Shown here: one piece after another, positions 8,095 to 17,210 of the stretch
Numbering within the stretch: position 1 is the first letter of the stretch
Layout of the letters: every line of letters starts with the position of its first letter
Assembly (NCBI GenBank): GCA_017430135.1
Contig: JAFRNM010000008.1
Location: 40,587-104,586, forward strand
Source of the DNA: Clostridia bacterium
GTDB lineage: Bacteria > Bacillota > Clostridia > TANB77 > CAG-508
Direction: 5' to 3'
DNA: 64,000 nucleotides
Notes under the pieces: generated by a model
Told to the model about the DNA's origin: nothing
Databases searched by the model: none
The model's input: the letters and a program-made list of their open reading frames with translations, nothing else
Position numbers and translations under genes: made by a program

Positions 8095-9378
8095 ATGAAA
8101 CACATTAAAATACTTACAACACTGATAATATCAGTAGTTTTCACAATAATTCTACCAATAATTTCAGTATTTGCGGAAGATAATACACCCCAAATATACT
8201 CAGAAGCAGCTTTACTCATAGACGCCAAAACAGGAAAAGTTTTATATGCAAAAAATGAAAAAGAGCACAAATATCCAGCAAGTACAACTAAAATTTTAAC
8301 AGCAATATTAACAATTGAAAATTGTAATTTAGATGATGTTGTAACTGTAGACTATGATTCTATTATGCAAGTTCCAGCAGGCTATACAGTAGCCGCGTTA
8401 CAAGTTGGAGAACAACTTACTGTAAAACAACTTTTAGAAGTTATGCTAGTTCATTCGGCAAATGATGCTGCAAATGTTTTAGCCAAACATGTTAGTGGTT
8501 CAATAGAAAGCTTTGCAAGCATGATGAATTCTAAATTAGCTGAAATTGGCTGTGAAAATTCACATTTCACAAACCCTTCTGGGAAACACGATAAAGATCA
8601 TTATACAACCGCAGAAGACATGGCTAAGCTAATGAATTATTGTATGAAAAACGAAACCTTTCGCGAACTATCAGCAAGTAAAAACTGCATAATACCTGCT
8701 ACAAACAAATACGAGCAAAGGATTTTTACAAATTCAAATGAATTGCTTATTAAAGATACCAGAGAGATTTCCACTAATTACTATTACCCTTATGCAATAG
8801 CTGGAAAAACTGGTTATACTGCAGAAGCTAAAAATTGCTTTGTCTCTGTTGCTTTAAAAGACGACTTACAATTGACATGCGTTATTTTAGGTGGGCTTAG
8901 AACTGATGATGGACTTAGTGCAAGATTTGTAGATACAAAGACACTTTTTGAATATGGCTATAATAACTATACACTTAGAAAAATAGCTGATAGAGGCTCA
9001 ATTAGCAAACATATTGAAGTATCTAAGGCAACTCAAGATACCAAAGAATTAGATTTGATAACAACAGATGAAATTATAGCCTTAATAAATCAAAAAGATT
9101 TAGAAAAAGAAATTGAGCCAGAAATTGTTTTAAACGAAAACATTGAAGCTCCAATAACACAAGGTGATACACTTGGTAAAATAACATATAATATTGAAGG
9201 TATAGAATATACTTCTAATTTAGTTGCCTCACATAGCGTAGAAAAAGATAATGGTTTATTATTTTTTATACACACAATTTTAATTATTATAATTATTTAT
9301 ATTTTATACAAATTGATGTATAGTGATAATAAGAAAAAAAGACATAAAATACATAATAAATATACTTTCAAAATATAA
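8095..9378 (+). CDS. D-alanyl-D-alanine carboxypeptidase (peptidase S11, DacF/DacA type)
   Basis: Trims the terminal D-Ala of peptidoglycan stem peptides outside the membrane. 427 residues. Signal peptide 1-28 (ends ISVFAEDN). Catalytic motifs: SxxK = STTK at 63-66, SxN = SAN at 121-123, KTG at about 237. A C-terminal PBP5-like beta domain follows, then a hydrophobic helix at about 386-410 with a basic tail, so it is anchored at both ends or by the C-terminus after signal cleavage. Start preceded by TAGGAGAAGAAAA. It ends at a bidirectional terminator facing the LCP gene. Confidence 0.93.
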   Translation: MKHIKILTTLIISVVFTIILPIISVFAEDNTPQIYSEAALLIDAKTGKVLYAKNEKEHKYPASTTKILTAILTIENCNLDDVVTVDYDSIMQVPAGYTVAALQVGEQLTVKQLLEVMLVHSANDAANVLAKHVSGSIESFASMMNSKLAEIGCENSHFTNPSGKHDKDHYTTAEDMAKLMNYCMKNETFRELSASKNCIIPATNKYEQRIFTNSNELLIKDTREISTNYYYPYAIAGKTGYTAEAKNCFVSVALKDDLQLTCVILGGLRTDDGLSARFVDTKTLFEYGYNNYTLRKIADRGSISKHIEVSKATQDTKELDLITTDEIIALINQKDLEKEIEPEIVLNENIEAPITQGDTLGKITYNIEGIEYTSNLVASHSVEKDNGLLFFIHTILIIIIIYILYKLMYSDNKKKRHKIHNKYTFKI

Positions 9379-9424
9379 TTTTTGTAAAATTAGAATAAGA
9401 AAATAATACATTACAATTAAATAA

Positions 9425-9459
9425 AAAAAGGGCTAATTTAAATCTAATTAGCCCTTTTT
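9425..9459. terminator. Bidirectional terminator
   Basis: AAAAAGGGCTAATT / AATTAGCCCTTTTT stem with a seven-base loop, flanked by A and T runs, between the convergent carboxypeptidase and LCP genes. Confidence 0.88.
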
Positions 9460-9460
9460 A

Positions 9461-10741
9461 TTATTCTCTTTCTTCATAATCTTTTCCTAAAATTATTTTA
9501 ACATCATAACTTGATTTTTCTGTTTTATTATTAGAAATTATGCCTTTTTGAAGTGTATCTTTTATACCTTGCATTTCTTCTTCTTCAACATTTGATAAAT
9601 TAACTATCATTGTTTTTTCTACAGTATTAGAATTTATAGTATCAACTTTATAACCTAAACTCTTTATTTCATGTAAAGCTATTTGAAGTTTGTTATCATC
9701 ACCTGAAGAATTAATTATTTGTACCTTTAAATCACTCAGTTTTTTATTTTCTTCCTCACTTGTTGAAGATTGCCTATGTAAAAACATTTCATCTATTATT
9801 TTTTTTGTTCCTGTTTTGCTAGGTACAAATACCCATGTTCCACTTGCATTTTTATTTGTATTTTCACCTGGTAATACTTCTGTAATCAAGTCATCCATAT
9901 TTAATTCAACAGCATAAGGCACATAATCTTTGGCAACATCGAAATTTATGTTAGTTTCCAAACACTCTTTAGCAATATCCAAAATATCAAAAATCTTCCA
10001 CATATTTTCTGCCTTAAGTGTCTGTTTTAAAGTTTGAGTAATAAACTCCCTTTGTGTTCTCATTCTTCCTGTATCATTATCTCCATATTCAACTGGATAA
10101 GATGTACCATTATTATTATGTCTAAATCTTACAAGTTGTTCAGCCTTGTCCCCATCAAGATGCTGTTCTCCAGCTTTTAAATGAATATGTAAATCTTGTG
10201 ACGAATCATCATAATCCATATCTATAGGAACATTGAAATCTATTCCACCATTTACATCTACTAATTTTATTAATGCTTCTGTTTTTACAACAACATAATA
10301 TTGAAGATCCAATCCTGTTATTTTATTTACAGCCTCCAATGTTTCGTCTGGTCTATGTTTTCTACTATACATTGCATTTATTTTATCATATGCAGTTGCT
10401 CTAGAAGGATTTGTGCCTGTAAACGTATCTCTTGGTATAGATAATAATGCAGCTGTTTGGTTCGCTGGATTGTATGAAGCAATCATTATTGTATCTGTTA
10501 AATCTACACCAGTTTGGTCAGTACTAATACCTAAAATAAGAAAATTAAGCTCTCCTAAATTTTTTCTAGTATTTTCATCATGTCCAGCAAGTGTAGCAAG
10601 CATTCCACTCACTCCGCCACCATTTTTTTCAACTTTATAAATAAACCAACCTATAAATATTGCTAAAAGCAATAAAATAACAAGCAGTATTTTTTTCCAT
10701 AATTTCATTTTTTTCTTCTTTTTAACTTTTGTTTTATTCAA
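9461..10741 (-). CDS. LytR-CpsA-Psr (LCP) family cell-wall glycopolymer ligase
   Basis: LCP enzymes transfer undecaprenyl-linked polymers such as teichoic acids to peptidoglycan. 426 residues with a TTG start at 10741 supported by TAGGAG eight bases upstream; the later ATG at 10708 has no good site. Very basic N-terminus, one membrane helix at about 16-37, then the LCP domain: ILGISTDQTGVDLTDTIM, LLSIPRDTF, KINAMYSR, LVDVNGGI and a VRFRHN arginine motif with DTGRMRTQREF. A LytR_C-type domain occupies about 335-410 (VQIINSSGDDN). Extracytoplasmic. Its own terminator separates it from cvpA upstream. Confidence 0.93.
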   Translation of the reverse strand: MNKTKVKKKKKMKLWKKILLVILLLLAIFIGWFIYKVEKNGGGVSGMLATLAGHDENTRKNLGELNFLILGISTDQTGVDLTDTIMIASYNPANQTAALLSIPRDTFTGTNPSRATAYDKINAMYSRKHRPDETLEAVNKITGLDLQYYVVVKTEALIKLVDVNGGIDFNVPIDMDYDDSSQDLHIHLKAGEQHLDGDKAEQLVRFRHNNNGTSYPVEYGDNDTGRMRTQREFITQTLKQTLKAENMWKIFDILDIAKECLETNINFDVAKDYVPYAVELNMDDLITEVLPGENTNKNASGTWVFVPSKTGTKKIIDEMFLHRQSSTSEEENKKLSDLKVQIINSSGDDNKLQIALHEIKSLGYKVDTINSNTVEKTMIVNLSNVEEEEMQGIKDTLQKGIISNNKTEKSSYDVKIILGKDYEERE

Positions 10742-10788
10742 TTATTTCACTCCTAATTTTTCACCTTTTTTGTGAATCTAGTATAACA

Positions 10789-10814
10789 AAAAACTTGCCA
10801 TTTGGCAAGTTTTT
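10789..10814 (-). terminator. Terminator after cvpA
   Basis: Perfect AAAAACTTGCCA / TGGCAAGTTTTT hairpin with a two-base loop, 11 bp past the cvpA stop. It probably reduces readthrough into the LCP gene. Confidence 0.85.
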
Positions 10815-10824
10815 CACAAATTTT

Positions 10825-11436
10825 TTACAAAAGAATATTTAATATATTATTTTCATACATTGTCTTTCCTATATTAGATTGTTCTACTGTTTTATGTAAT
10901 ACGCTTGTGTCATCTACTTTTCCAATAAAGCTAATCAATAATAAACAAGCATAAACAATTACAATTCCACGAATCAAACCATAAATAAGTCCTCCAACTT
11001 TATTTAATTTATTCAAAATTGGAAGTTTTGCAACAGCATTTGCTAAAGCTGTTACAAATCTTAATGCTATTTTAATTCCAAAGAATAATATTAGAATTAC
11101 CGCAATATTTATTATTTGTATTGAAAGTTCCCTAGAAGTATGTTGAATTCCTGCTAATTTTGCACCTTCTACAATATCTGTTTCAGGATTTTCATTATTT
11201 GTTTTTTGTTTTGCTACATCATATGCTCTTTCATAAATTGAATTTTGTATTGTTTCATCAATATCTGTATTATTAATAATGAAATTTGCAACAGGTCTAT
11301 AGAACAACAAAGTTGCTATAACAGCTATTATTACTGCGCACAACTTAATAGCCTGTGCCACCAATCCTTTTTTATAAGCTAAAAATGTTGAAAGTACTAC
11401 TAATGCTATAATTATTACATCAACTAAAATCCCCAT
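10825..11436 (-). CDS. CvpA family membrane protein
   Basis: 203 residues, four predicted membrane helices (about 2-20, 28-48, 98-122 and 150-175), with the family motif KLPILNKLNKVGGLIYGLIRG between helices 3 and 4 shortened here to its core LNKVGGLIYGLIRG. CvpA proteins are inner-membrane proteins first described in colicin V production; their general role is still unclear and may concern envelope integrity. Start preceded by AAAGGAGGAGAAAAA. Nineteen bases downstream of the DUF5711 gene, with which it forms an operon. Confidence 0.88.
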   Translation of the reverse strand: MGILVDVIIIALVVLSTFLAYKKGLVAQAIKLCAVIIAVIATLLFYRPVANFIINNTDIDETIQNSIYERAYDVAKQKTNNENPETDIVEGAKLAGIQHTSRELSIQIINIAVILILFFGIKIALRFVTALANAVAKLPILNKLNKVGGLIYGLIRGIVIVYACLLLISFIGKVDDTSVLHKTVEQSNIGKTMYENNILNILL

Positions 11437-11455
11437 TTTTTCTCCTCCTTTTATT

Positions 11456-12631
11456 TTATAAATTTATTATTTCTATTTTATCTCTGTAAACTATTCCAGC
11501 TATTGAATTAGAAATAACCACATTTGTAATTTCTTGTTTAGAAATAAATCTCTTAACAAGCCATCCATCAGTATTTAAAAACTCTATTTCTGAGCCTAAA
11601 TTTAATGCAATTATATTTTCATATGTATATATTTCTTTTGTTACTTCATCTGTGGTATATGTTTTTAAGTTTTTATTTTCTGTACTAATTATATTAACAA
11701 TTGAATCTGCTGTAAATAATCCAGAAGACTGTTCTTTAACATTTACTACATTATTACTAAGTTCAATTGATGTTGCAGTTATTTTTTGGTCATCATATTT
11801 TACTAATACTTCATCATTATCATTATCAATAATATGTATTGAATTATCGTACATGCAAACTAATTTATTATTATTTTGATATTTAATATTTGTAATTAAA
11901 TCATTTCCATTTCCTTGATATGTTTTTATCATTGAGTTTTCTGGATCACTTTGAGCTTTTTCTACTGATATTATTTTAATGTTGGATTGAATAATTGTCC
12001 CTGAAGTATCTACCTCCGCCAATGCCAAAAATCTATTATCATTTGAAATGCTTATATCTGTTAGTCTTGTACTAGATAAGAATTTTTTAAATAACGATTT
12101 TCCATTATTATCAAAAAGATTTATTACAGATTTATAACTCGTTCCAGAAATAACAACCGCTACATATCCATTTTTGTTAATATGTAATTGTGAAATTTCT
12201 CCTTCAATTTGAGCTTCCCAAGATATTTTTCTATCTTCAATTACATAAATTTTTTGTCCACCTTTTTCTGCAATTGCAAGGAACCTATTACTTGAACAAA
12301 ATATTGGATTTGTTATTTCAATATCTAAAGTTGAATCTTTTCCACCAGAACTATTATAAATTGTAAATTTGTTTTTATTTAAGACTCCTATACTTTTATT
12401 AAATGCACAAATCTTTGCGGTTTCACTTTCAATATCAATAGTAGCAACAGAATCTTGAGAAACTTGTTTACCAAGTATATTTACATCTACCCATTCCCTA
12501 AAATCTGGAGATGTATTATAAACTATTACCATCGAAAGTGCAATAAGAGCAACAATAACTATTAAAACAATTATTACAACTTTTCTTTTATTTATTTTTT
12601 TTAATTTTTCCTCATTCCAAAAATCTACCAT
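11456..12631 (-). CDS. DUF5711-like membrane-anchored beta-propeller protein
   Basis: 391 residues: short basic cytoplasmic tail, one membrane helix at about 16-38, then an all-beta extracellular region with WD40-like repeated strands (GKSLFKKF, NRFLALAEVD, NKLVCMYDN, IHIIDNDND). This matches the DUF5711 family, which typically neighbours cvpA in Clostridia. No enzymatic residues are recognisable. Start preceded by AAAAGGAGAAAG. Promoter at 12663-12691. Function unknown. Confidence 0.72.
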   Translation of the reverse strand: MVDFWNEEKLKKINKRKVVIIVLIVIVALIALSMVIVYNTSPDFREWVDVNILGKQVSQDSVATIDIESETAKICAFNKSIGVLNKNKFTIYNSSGGKDSTLDIEITNPIFCSSNRFLAIAEKGGQKIYVIEDRKISWEAQIEGEISQLHINKNGYVAVVISGTSYKSVINLFDNNGKSLFKKFLSSTRLTDISISNDNRFLALAEVDTSGTIIQSNIKIISVEKAQSDPENSMIKTYQGNGNDLITNIKYQNNNKLVCMYDNSIHIIDNDNDEVLVKYDDQKITATSIELSNNVVNVKEQSSGLFTADSIVNIISTENKNLKTYTTDEVTKEIYTYENIIALNLGSEIEFLNTDGWLVKRFISKQEITNVVISNSIAGIVYRDKIEIINL

Positions 12632-12662
12632 TTGGACTTTCTCCTTTTAGTTTGTTTATTTA

Positions 12663-12691
12663 GTTATATCAGTTTTTTTGATTTTTTTCAA
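12663..12691 (-). promoter_or_regulatory. Sigma-A promoter for DUF5711-cvpA operon
   Basis: Minus-strand TTGAAA (12686-12691), 17 bp, TATAAC (12663-12668), 32 bp upstream of the DUF5711 start. Confidence 0.7.
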
Positions 12692-12715
12692 GAGTTTTTA
12701 AATTTATTATATATA

Positions 12716-12853
12716 AATAAAATATATTAATTTTCAATACCCGCGTAAGCGACCAACCGGAGCGAAGCGCAGGGCGACTGGAGCAACTTACAGGCTAGTA
12801 TTTTAAAATCTGGAAATTGCTACACCAAGGGTTTGAAAATTAGTATATTTTAT
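12716..12853 (+). repeat. GC-rich 137-bp element with terminal inverted repeats, copy 1
   Basis: One of two near-identical copies (other at 63094-63230, same strand). Ends are imperfect inverted repeats of about 23 bp (AAAATATATTAATTTTCAA with TTGAAAATTAGTATATTTT). The core is GC-rich in an AT-rich genome: CGCGTAAGCGACCAACCG, AGCGAAGCG, GGGCGACTGGAGCAACTT, then a stem (CAGG...TCTG inside AGCAA...TTGCT). Differences between copies often keep pairing. The right end supplies the stop codon of the ykvI-like gene. No ORF. Could be a MITE-like element or a structured RNA; family unknown to me. Confidence 0.8.
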
Positions 12854-13881
12854 TGTTTTATTATATAAAAAATCTGAACTAACCCTAAATATCCAAAAAT
12901 TGGATAAAGTAAATTAACTAAATTTGCAAAGCCAAAATTAGAAATTCCAACAGCAATTATGCACATTATTCCCGCAACTTGTGGAAAAACATTTTTATTT
13001 TTACACACATTGTTTAAAAAACTTGTGCCAAGTGAAATTGAGGTTGTAAAAATAGAAGAAATTATAACAAATCCATATACATATTTTAAATTTATAAATA
13101 ATTTTTCTACAACATAAACAACAGGCATTTCCACTTTAGAAATATCTGTATCTACATTTCCTAAAATTGAAAATAATATTATTGATAATAGCAAAACAAT
13201 AAAAACAGTTAGCATGGTAATTGCAATATTTTCTTTTTTATTATTTACATATTTATTTAAAGCAATTATGCTTGGAATAAGTAAAATACTATTATAGCTA
13301 CAATACAAAATTGCATTTATAAACCAATTAGAAGAATTGTTTTGTATTAAATTATTAGAAAATTCTATAAAATTTAAATGCGAAAAATTTAAAATTCCAA
13401 CAATAAAAATTAATCCTATTAAAATGGGAATTAAAATCTCGTTTACTTTCACAAGACCCTTTACACTTGATAAAAAAACAATAAAGCTTAAAACTGCCAA
13501 AATTGCACTTCCTAAAAAGTGATTTATTCCCAGACTTTGTTCAAAATATGCACCAAATCCTGCAATCATTATAAAAAAAGTTATTAAAATAAAAATATTA
13601 ATAATAATTTCAAAAATATTTTTTATATTAAAATATTTTCTTTTAAATGATTTATTAACTATTACATTTAAAAACTCTTTATAATTGGTAATATTATATT
13701 TTTGTATCATTTTAAGAACTTTAAAAATAATAATACCCATTAGCAAAGTTGAAATTACTAATCCAAATAATCCATTAAATCCATAGGAATAGAAAAAAAT
13801 ATACATCTCTTGTCCAGATGCAAAACCAGCCCCAATAAGAGTACCTATAATTACAAAAGTTACTTTAAAAACATTTCTCAT
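12850..13881 (-). CDS. YkvI-like membrane transporter family protein
   Basis: 343 residues from the start at 13881 (GGGAG eight bases upstream); about ten membrane helices. N-terminal VIIGTLIGAGFASGQEM is the signature of YkvI-like uncharacterised membrane proteins, distant APC-superfamily relatives with an unwound first helix. No substrate can be named. Its ribosome-binding site lies in the 3' arm of the upstream terminator hairpin (13884-13918), so its expression may depend on how that hairpin folds. Stop codon lies inside the repeat element. Confidence 0.8.
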   Translation of the reverse strand: MRNVFKVTFVIIGTLIGAGFASGQEMYIFFYSYGFNGLFGLVISTLLMGIIIFKVLKMIQKYNITNYKEFLNVIVNKSFKRKYFNIKNIFEIIINIFILITFFIMIAGFGAYFEQSLGINHFLGSAILAVLSFIVFLSSVKGLVKVNEILIPILIGLIFIVGILNFSHLNFIEFSNNLIQNNSSNWFINAILYCSYNSILLIPSIIALNKYVNNKKENIAITMLTVFIVLLLSIILFSILGNVDTDISKVEMPVVYVVEKLFINLKYVYGFVIISSIFTTSISLGTSFLNNVCKNKNVFPQVAGIMCIIAVGISNFGFANLVNLLYPIFGYLGLVQIFYIIKQ

Positions 13882-13883
13882 AG

Positions 13884-13918
13884 CAAAAACTCCCATATTA
13901 TTATATGGGAGTTTTTGT
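13884..13918 (-). terminator. Hairpin between gldG-like gene and ykvI, containing the ykvI RBS
   Basis: AAAACTCCCATAT / ATATGGGAGTTTT stem with a TATTAT-type loop. On the minus strand it follows the GldG-like gene and ends in a T-run, and its GGGAG arm is the Shine-Dalgarno of the next gene. May act as terminator and translational gate. Confidence 0.7.
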
Positions 13919-13936
13919 TATTTATACTTTTTCAAT

Positions 13937-15442
13937 TTATTTTCTCCTGCGGCGAACAATCCATACAATTATACCAGCTAAAATAATTATCCCTGGTACG
14001 CCAAATATTACAACTTTAATAATACTATCTTGTTGTTTTGTAACAGTATATGCAACATTTCCATTTGCTTTTCTTACTATAATATCTTCTTCTCTATCTA
14101 CTAAATATGCCATAGAATTTAGTATTAAATCTTTGTTTCTTGCCAATGTTAAAACCGCTTGGTTCATATTTCCTATTGGATAATCTGTTATAAAATCGTT
14201 GTCTCCTAGTATTATCATTTTAGATTTTACAGCAGATTTTCCTTCTTCTTCATTTGCATCTGAAATTGTTTTTACAAGTTCAGCACCTACTACAAATTCA
14301 CCTTCTTCATCTTTTTCAGTTTTTGAAATAGTTTGTATAGAAAAATCGCTTCTAAAGAATGATTTTGAACTTGTACTTAATAATATTTGTTTAGAAATAT
14401 TTAAATTAGATAATTCCTCTTCGCTTAAAGTATTAATCTTAGTAGCATTTATAAATATTACTCCTTCTGTATTATATATAGTTTTTGTAGGTACTGAATT
14501 ATTTACAGTTGGAAATATTATATTAGGTGCTTCTGCTAACATTTTATCCGGATCTGTTTCAATTATTGTTCCAACTTCAAATGGTTTTACACCGTACACT
14601 GCCAATACTTTATTAACATTTGAAAAATCCTGTTTTCTTGTTACCTCAGAATTTAACCATAATATATTCCTTCCTGAATTTATATAATCAATTATCGCAT
14701 TTGTTGCCATATCATCAAAATCTTTTTCAGGAGTACATATAATTAATGTATCACAATCATCTGGCACTTTTCCTGTAGATAATATATTTAATTGATTAAT
14801 TTCATTTACTTCATTTGCTAAATAGCCTCCCAAGAAATACATTTGATTTGCTATAGAGTAAGTACTATATCCCTCTAAAAAGTAAATTTTAGGTATTTTA
14901 TTTGATGTAACTGTAATTATTGAACTTGTAAGTTTTTCTTCTGCTATATTTATTCCTTCATATGTCTTCGCATCATATGTGTATAAATCATTATTTACTA
15001 AAAACTTGCTTTTTTCTCCACACTCTATAATTATTGCTTGTGAACCGGGTTGTATCTGATATTTTTGTACTAAATCTGGTCTGTTTTCCGCTGTTACAAT
15101 TTCTGTTTTTATTTTTTCATTAACAGAATGATATTGTTTTGATAGTTCAGCATTTGGGTCATCTACCGTATAACCAACAAAATAAATATTAACATCTTTA
15201 TTTATATTTCTTACTTTATCTTTACTTGCTTCAGATAATGTGAATAACTGCTCTTGACTTAAATCTATCGGAGTTAATTCCAAATTATGCATAAATATAT
15301 TTAAACAAATAAATGCTGCAATTATAATTGATACAAGTGCAAGTGTTGTAGTCCCTTCTATTAGCCACTTTTTCTTTATTATTTGAATAAATTTATTTTC
15401 TTTTTCCACATCTTCTTTTTTTACTTTTTCTTTTTTACTCAA
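13937..15442 (-). CDS. GldG-like ABC transporter auxiliary (substrate-binding-like) protein
   Basis: 501 residues: cytoplasmic charged N-terminus, membrane helix at about 33-54, large extracellular domain, C-terminal helix at about 470-493 and basic tail (VRRRRK). LTPIDLSQEQLFTLSEASK is shortened family signature; the core of it, LSQEQLFTLSEAS, is typical of the GldG/DUF4350-like ABC_transp_aux domain. The three-gene set ATPase, permease, GldG (17076 to 13937) is the gliding-type ABC exporter arrangement common in Clostridia where no gliding occurs. Role unknown; likely envelope export. Preceded by AGGAGGTAAGAAC. Confidence 0.8.
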   Translation of the reverse strand: MSKKEKVKKEDVEKENKFIQIIKKKWLIEGTTTLALVSIIIAAFICLNIFMHNLELTPIDLSQEQLFTLSEASKDKVRNINKDVNIYFVGYTVDDPNAELSKQYHSVNEKIKTEIVTAENRPDLVQKYQIQPGSQAIIIECGEKSKFLVNNDLYTYDAKTYEGINIAEEKLTSSIITVTSNKIPKIYFLEGYSTYSIANQMYFLGGYLANEVNEINQLNILSTGKVPDDCDTLIICTPEKDFDDMATNAIIDYINSGRNILWLNSEVTRKQDFSNVNKVLAVYGVKPFEVGTIIETDPDKMLAEAPNIIFPTVNNSVPTKTIYNTEGVIFINATKINTLSEEELSNLNISKQILLSTSSKSFFRSDFSIQTISKTEKDEEGEFVVGAELVKTISDANEEEGKSAVKSKMIILGDNDFITDYPIGNMNQAVLTLARNKDLILNSMAYLVDREEDIIVRKANGNVAYTVTKQQDSIIKVVIFGVPGIIILAGIIVWIVRRRRK

Positions 15443-15454
15443 TGTTCTTACCTC

Positions 15455-16135
15455 CTATCTCACACTTTTTCTTCTTTGTAATACAACTAACGTTAATAAA
15501 ATGCATGTAATCGTAAATGCTATAAATGTTATTGTATCTGCAATATCTATTCTTCCTTCTGGAAATTTAGAGTATAAATTTATTAACGAAAAATTGCTAT
15601 ATACAGGATTTAATCTTGGTAAGAACCATATTAAAATATTAAATCCAACTGATAAAGCTCCTGCAGTTATTTGATTTTCTGTTAAACTTGATGCTAAAAT
15701 TCCAAATGCAATATAGCTAATTGCTAATAATAAAAATCCTAATAGTGTTGCAAAAGCAGTTGTTACTTGTGGTGTTCCAAAGAAACACAAAATGCCAAAA
15801 TATAGTAGTGTAAATAATTCAGTAATAATAACTATTAAAGTTGCTGCAATAAATTTACCTAAAACAACTTTAGTTAAGCTAATTGGAGATGTTAGTAATA
15901 ATTGCTCTGTTCCGGTTTTTCTTTCATCTGCAAATGTTCTCATTGTAAGTATTGGTACAATAAATGTTAAAATTGTTGCCCCTGAATAGAAAATGAATTC
16001 GAAATTTGTGTATCCATCTTGAAGTACATCTATATGAAAAAATAAACTAAACATCAATAAAAATAACCCTATAAATACATATCCAATGGGTGATAAAAAA
16101 TATGATTTGAATTCTTTTTTAATTACTGATAACAT
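15455..16135 (-). CDS. ABC-2 type permease subunit (GldF-like)
   Basis: 226 residues, six predicted membrane helices. Contains TFADERKTGTEQLLLTSPIS, the conserved cytoplasmic coupling segment of ABC-2 permeases. The start codon overlaps or abuts the stop of the ATPase gene (both at 16135), so the two are translationally coupled. Works with the upstream ATPase and the GldG-like protein downstream as one exporter. Confidence 0.87.
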   Translation of the reverse strand: MLSVIKKEFKSYFLSPIGYVFIGLFLLMFSLFFHIDVLQDGYTNFEFIFYSGATILTFIVPILTMRTFADERKTGTEQLLLTSPISLTKVVLGKFIAATLIVIITELFTLLYFGILCFFGTPQVTTAFATLLGFLLLAISYIAFGILASSLTENQITAGALSVGFNILIWFLPRLNPVYSNFSLINLYSKFPEGRIDIADTITFIAFTITCILLTLVVLQRRKSVR

Positions 16136-17076
16136 TATTTTTTACCTCCTTCTATTAATTTCATAAACGCATCTTCTAAAGTTACACTTTCTTTTTTCAT
16201 TTCATAAATTGTTATATTTTCTTTTGCAAACTCAGCAAATATTGTTTTTCTCAAATCTGTATTATCTTCAGACTCTATACAATAACGCTTTGTTCCATCT
16301 TCATTTTCTTCTACTAATTTTATTTCTTTAATTCCTTTAATTTTTTCTTTCATTCCATCAATTTTATTATCTGGATCTTCTATTGTTAAATAAATATTAT
16401 TATTTGTCGCTACGCTTGCCTCAAGCTTTTCTGGCGTATCTATTGCAACAATTTTTCCTTTATTTATAATAATAACTTTACTGCATATTTGGCTTACTTC
16501 AGACAAAATATGCGAACTTAAAATAACTGTATGTGTTTTTCCAAGTTCTTTAATTAAACTTCTAATTTCTGTGATTTGTTTTGGATCTAGCCCAACTGTT
16601 GGCTCGTCCAATATAAGTATTTTAGGTTCTCCAACTAAAGCACCTGCCATACTTGTCCTTTGCTTATATCCTCTAGATAGATTCTTAATCAATTTTCTTT
16701 GAACGTCTTTTAAACCTGTTTCTTCAATTACTTTTTGAACTTTTTCTTTTCTTACTTTTCTATCCACTTTTTTTAGTTCTGCCATATATGTAACAAATTC
16801 TTTTACTGTTAAATCTGAATAAAGTGGCACTCCCTCTGGCATATAGCCTATTTCTCTTTTTGCTTTTTTAGGTTTTTTTAGCATATTATAACCATCAATT
16901 ATAATATCACCTTCAGTTTGTTCAATAAAACCTGTTAGCATATTCATTGTTGTACTTTTACCAGCTCCATTTGGTCCAAGAAGACCAATTATTTCTCCAT
17001 CTTTAATTTCAAAGCTGATATTATCTACGGCAGTAAAGCTTCCGTATTTTTTTGTAACATTTTTTACCTCAATCAC
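16135..17076 (-). CDS. ABC transporter ATP-binding protein (GldA-like)
   Basis: 313 residues. Walker A GPNGAGKST at about 34-42, Q-loop region GYMPEGVPLY, signature LSRGYKQR near 138, Walker B ILILDEPTVGLDP, H-loop ILSSH. The C-terminal about 90 residues form the extra domain of the CcmA/GldA branch. Energises the ABC-2 permease encoded directly downstream. Preceded by AAAGGAGGAAATTTTTG. Confidence 0.92.
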   Translation of the reverse strand: MIEVKNVTKKYGSFTAVDNISFEIKDGEIIGLLGPNGAGKSTTMNMLTGFIEQTEGDIIIDGYNMLKKPKKAKREIGYMPEGVPLYSDLTVKEFVTYMAELKKVDRKVRKEKVQKVIEETGLKDVQRKLIKNLSRGYKQRTSMAGALVGEPKILILDEPTVGLDPKQITEIRSLIKELGKTHTVILSSHILSEVSQICSKVIIINKGKIVAIDTPEKLEASVATNNNIYLTIEDPDNKIDGMKEKIKGIKEIKLVEENEDGTKRYCIESEDNTDLRKTIFAEFAKENITIYEMKKESVTLEDAFMKLIEGGKK

Positions 17077-17210
17077 AAAAATTTCCTCCTTTGGTAATTT
17101 TTTCTACGGATTTAATATTATCACTACGTTTTTTAATTGTAAAGATTTTCACAAAAAATTCACATTTTATTTTATATTATAACTAGCATTATTAATAAAA
17201 ATTTAAATTA

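Noticed and set aside
12716..12853. Group II intron or tRNA-like gene
   Set aside because: No domain V motif, cloverleaf or ORF; the two-copy TIR structure fits a small repeat or RNA better.
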